DNA of 15,289 nucleotides from an uncultured Lachnospiraceae bacterium (GTDB taxonomy: Bacteria > Bacillota > Clostridia > Lachnospirales > Lachnospiraceae): contig CAJTSL010000074.1 of the NCBI GenBank assembly GCA_910578845.1, positions 1-15,289 of the forward strand, in the 5' to 3' direction. The position numbers and the translations under genes are program-made. Each line of letters begins with the position of its first letter. The stretch's first letter is position 1. Under the pieces are notes generated by a model that saw only the letters and a list, made by a program, of their open reading frames with translations, was not told the origin of the DNA and did no database searches. Below, one piece after another: positions 14,086-15,289 of this stretch.

Positions 14086-14868
14086 ATGAAGATAAGAATA
14101 GAGCTTAACAGGCAATTGTATTTGCAAAAGGTACATGGATATCAAAAAAAATCATATTATCTATTAGATGCTGTATTGGACGCAATAACAAGCGGCGATA
14201 TTGAACAATTGAAAATCCTTATTTCTTCGGGCATGATAAAGCTTTCCGCTGACACGAGGATTTTATCAGAAAATCAATTAAATAATATGAAATATCATTT
14301 TGTGATTATTGCAACGCACCTTGCAGAATCAAGCTTGGGCAGCGGATTAGGCCATGATGAAGCTTATATGATTGCAGATATTTACAGCCAAAAATCGGAC
14401 AAAGTTACTTCATGTGAAGATCTACAGGTTTTACTTGAGGATATGTGCTTAGACTTTGCCAAACGAATATGCGAAATAAAAAAGGACGACATCATATCAA
14501 TTCATATCAGGAAATGTATAGACCATATTTATGAAGACCTAAATGCAGATTTATCTACTAAAGGCTTAGCTGACTTTGCGAAGCTAAATGTATCCTATCT
14601 ATCAAAATTATTTAAGCAGGAAACCGGACAAACTATTAAAGCTTATGTTACTGCCGCTAAAATGGATACGGCGCAAAACCTGTTAAAATATAGTGATTTA
14701 AGTTATTTTGAAATTTCTGCATCACTTGGATATTCCTCACAAAGCGCTTTTACATATGCTTTTAGAAAATTTACAGGCATGACGCCAAGAAAATACCGGG
14801 AAAAAAATATTGGCAGTACAAATCGAGACGGGGGTGCGGATGATTTTCTGGACTTGCTAATCTGCTAA
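14086..14868 (+). CDS. AraC-family transcriptional regulator
   Basis: A 260-residue regulator with an all-helical N-terminal half of unknown ligand (1-135) and a C-terminal AraC double helix-turn-helix (about 138-240). The first helix-turn-helix contains LADFAKLNVSYLSKLFKQE. The second is DLSYFEISASLGYSSQSAF followed by the signature TYAFRKFTGMTPRKYREK. The N-terminal segment NQLNNMKYHFVIIATHLAES resembles that of AraC regulators lacking a cupin domain. The start is ATG 14086 with AGGAGA six bases upstream. It is divergent from the MATE pump and likely its activator. The last 18 residues (after NI at 241-242) are probably encoded by the end of the adjacent IS remnant, so the native C-terminus may have been replaced; the DNA-binding domain is complete. 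Confidence 0.9.
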   Translation: MKIRIELNRQLYLQKVHGYQKKSYYLLDAVLDAITSGDIEQLKILISSGMIKLSADTRILSENQLNNMKYHFVIIATHLAESSLGSGLGHDEAYMIADIYSQKSDKVTSCEDLQVLLEDMCLDFAKRICEIKKDDIISIHIRKCIDHIYEDLNADLSTKGLADFAKLNVSYLSKLFKQETGQTIKAYVTAAKMDTAQNLLKYSDLSYFEISASLGYSSQSAFTYAFRKFTGMTPRKYREKNIGSTNRDGGADDFLDLLIC

Positions 14869-15289
14869 TCCAAGACTTCTCCTGTACTCCATAGGACTCA
14901 TATATCCTAATGATTTCTTTATGAGGTGCCCCCTTAAAGTTATCCTTAACTTGAGAAGCGCATCCTCAAGCTGCTTTACATGTTCGGAACCCCCGTCAAC
15001 TGGTGTCGTTTCTGTCGATTTATGACTTGTTTTTTGTCTGATGCATTCAATGTTTTTTGCGTCCCTTCTTTTTGGGTCTCAAAGCATCAGAGCCAGCAAT
15101 CCTGAAATCATTAACCCATTTGGTGGTCAACGCACTGTTTCTGATCTCCTCAAAAAGAGCAAGCACCTGCCTTCTGTTGGTTACGCCATATTTTCGGTGT
15201 AACCACCCTCACCCCATAGGTACGCATCTATTACGTAAGCGTCAAATAAGAACGTGTAGTGAAATATATGGCGTTCTCCTGTAAAATCA
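14811..15289 (-). mobile_element. Decayed, internally deleted IS3/IS150-like insertion sequence
   Basis: Minus-strand frames carry broken pieces of an IS3-family element. From the window edge inward these are a YLWGEGGYTE piece, then in another frame RKYGVTNRRQV, KWVNDFRIAGSDALRPKKKG (orfA helix-turn-helix region), then in a third frame EHVKQLEDALLKLR (orfA C-terminus). That last frame runs straight into the orfB C-terminus HLIKKSLGYMSPMEYRRS, LGLAD and a stop at 14857-14859. Nearly all of the orfB catalytic DDE domain is missing. The terminal sequence probably reaches 14811 (TGGCAGTACAAAT on plus). The other end lies outside the window. The element is inactive. Confidence 0.7.
14857..15260 (-). 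pseudogene. Fused orfA/orfB transposase remnant
   Basis: Within the IS remnant the coding sequence is a mosaic of three frames. A frameshift separates GEGGYTE from KYGVTNRRQV, about 14 extra residues (LALFEEIRNSALTT) interrupt the helix-turn-helix before KWVND, and another frameshift follows PKKKGRKK. The final frame is open across an apparent in-frame deletion joining LEDALLKLRI (orfA) to KKSLGYMSPMEYRR (orfB end). IS150-type orfB ends with this MSPxEYR signature. No functional transposase can be made. Confidence 0.65.

Noticed and set aside
1..15289. CRISPR arrays, tRNA or rRNA genes
   Set aside because: No regularly spaced repeats and no cloverleaf or ribosomal RNA signatures were seen on either strand.

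Overview
The window looks like a chromosomal segment of a Gram-positive anaerobe of the Clostridia, most likely Lachnospiraceae. This rests on protein style (a membrane-anchored Amidase_2, an ECF sigma factor with its membrane anti-sigma, Firmicutes lipoproteins, a DUF3796 protein, a VanRS-like pair), strong AGGAGG-type ribosome sites and sigma-A-like promoters. The genus cannot be read from the sequence. Almost everything between 1381 and 13928 is on the minus strand. Only the amidase pair (122-1263) and an AraC-type regulator (14086-14868) are on the plus strand.

Layout. (1) 122-1263: a small charged protein and a membrane-anchored zinc N-acetylmuramoyl-L-alanine amidase, GC-rich. (2) 1381-2881: the C-terminal stump of a conjugative relaxase, then a two-gene DUF3796 membrane protein/Xre regulator operon. 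Its promoter (TTGACA-17-TATATT) carries three copies of one operator half-site and is insulated by a hairpin terminator. (3) 2941-4359: two uncharacterised proteins; the promoter-proximal one begins with an ADGPTS motif. (4) 4443-5882: a small EamA-family transporter followed by a YdcF/DUF218 membrane protein. (5) 5975-6476: a beheaded lipoprotein gene, preceded by a perfect consensus promoter and followed by a terminator. (6) 6479-12131: a regulatory cluster in the order ECF sigma, membrane anti-sigma, VanR-like regulator, VanS-like kinase, then a large lipoprotein with an Asp-box motif and a family-1 solute-binding domain. (7) 12259-14868: an AT-richer block with the 3' stump of an MFS transporter, a MATE efflux pump and a divergent AraC regulator. 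(8) 14811-15289: a decayed IS3/IS150-like insertion sequence.

How it fits together. The most coherent unit is region 6. The sigma and anti-sigma genes overlap by four bases, vanR-like follows after 25 bp, vanS-like overlaps vanR-like by 26 bp from a TTG start, and the lipoprotein lies 127 bp further on. VanR and VanS normally control vanHAX glycopeptide resistance, but no vanH, vanA/B or vanX homologue is present here. The pair therefore looks like an envelope-sensing module with a different output, possibly the lipoprotein, whose upstream region holds a tandem repeat. The region also carries many recombination scars (relaxase, lipoprotein and MFS stumps, and an internally deleted IS), so it is an accessory zone. 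No rRNA, tRNA or CRISPR array was seen.
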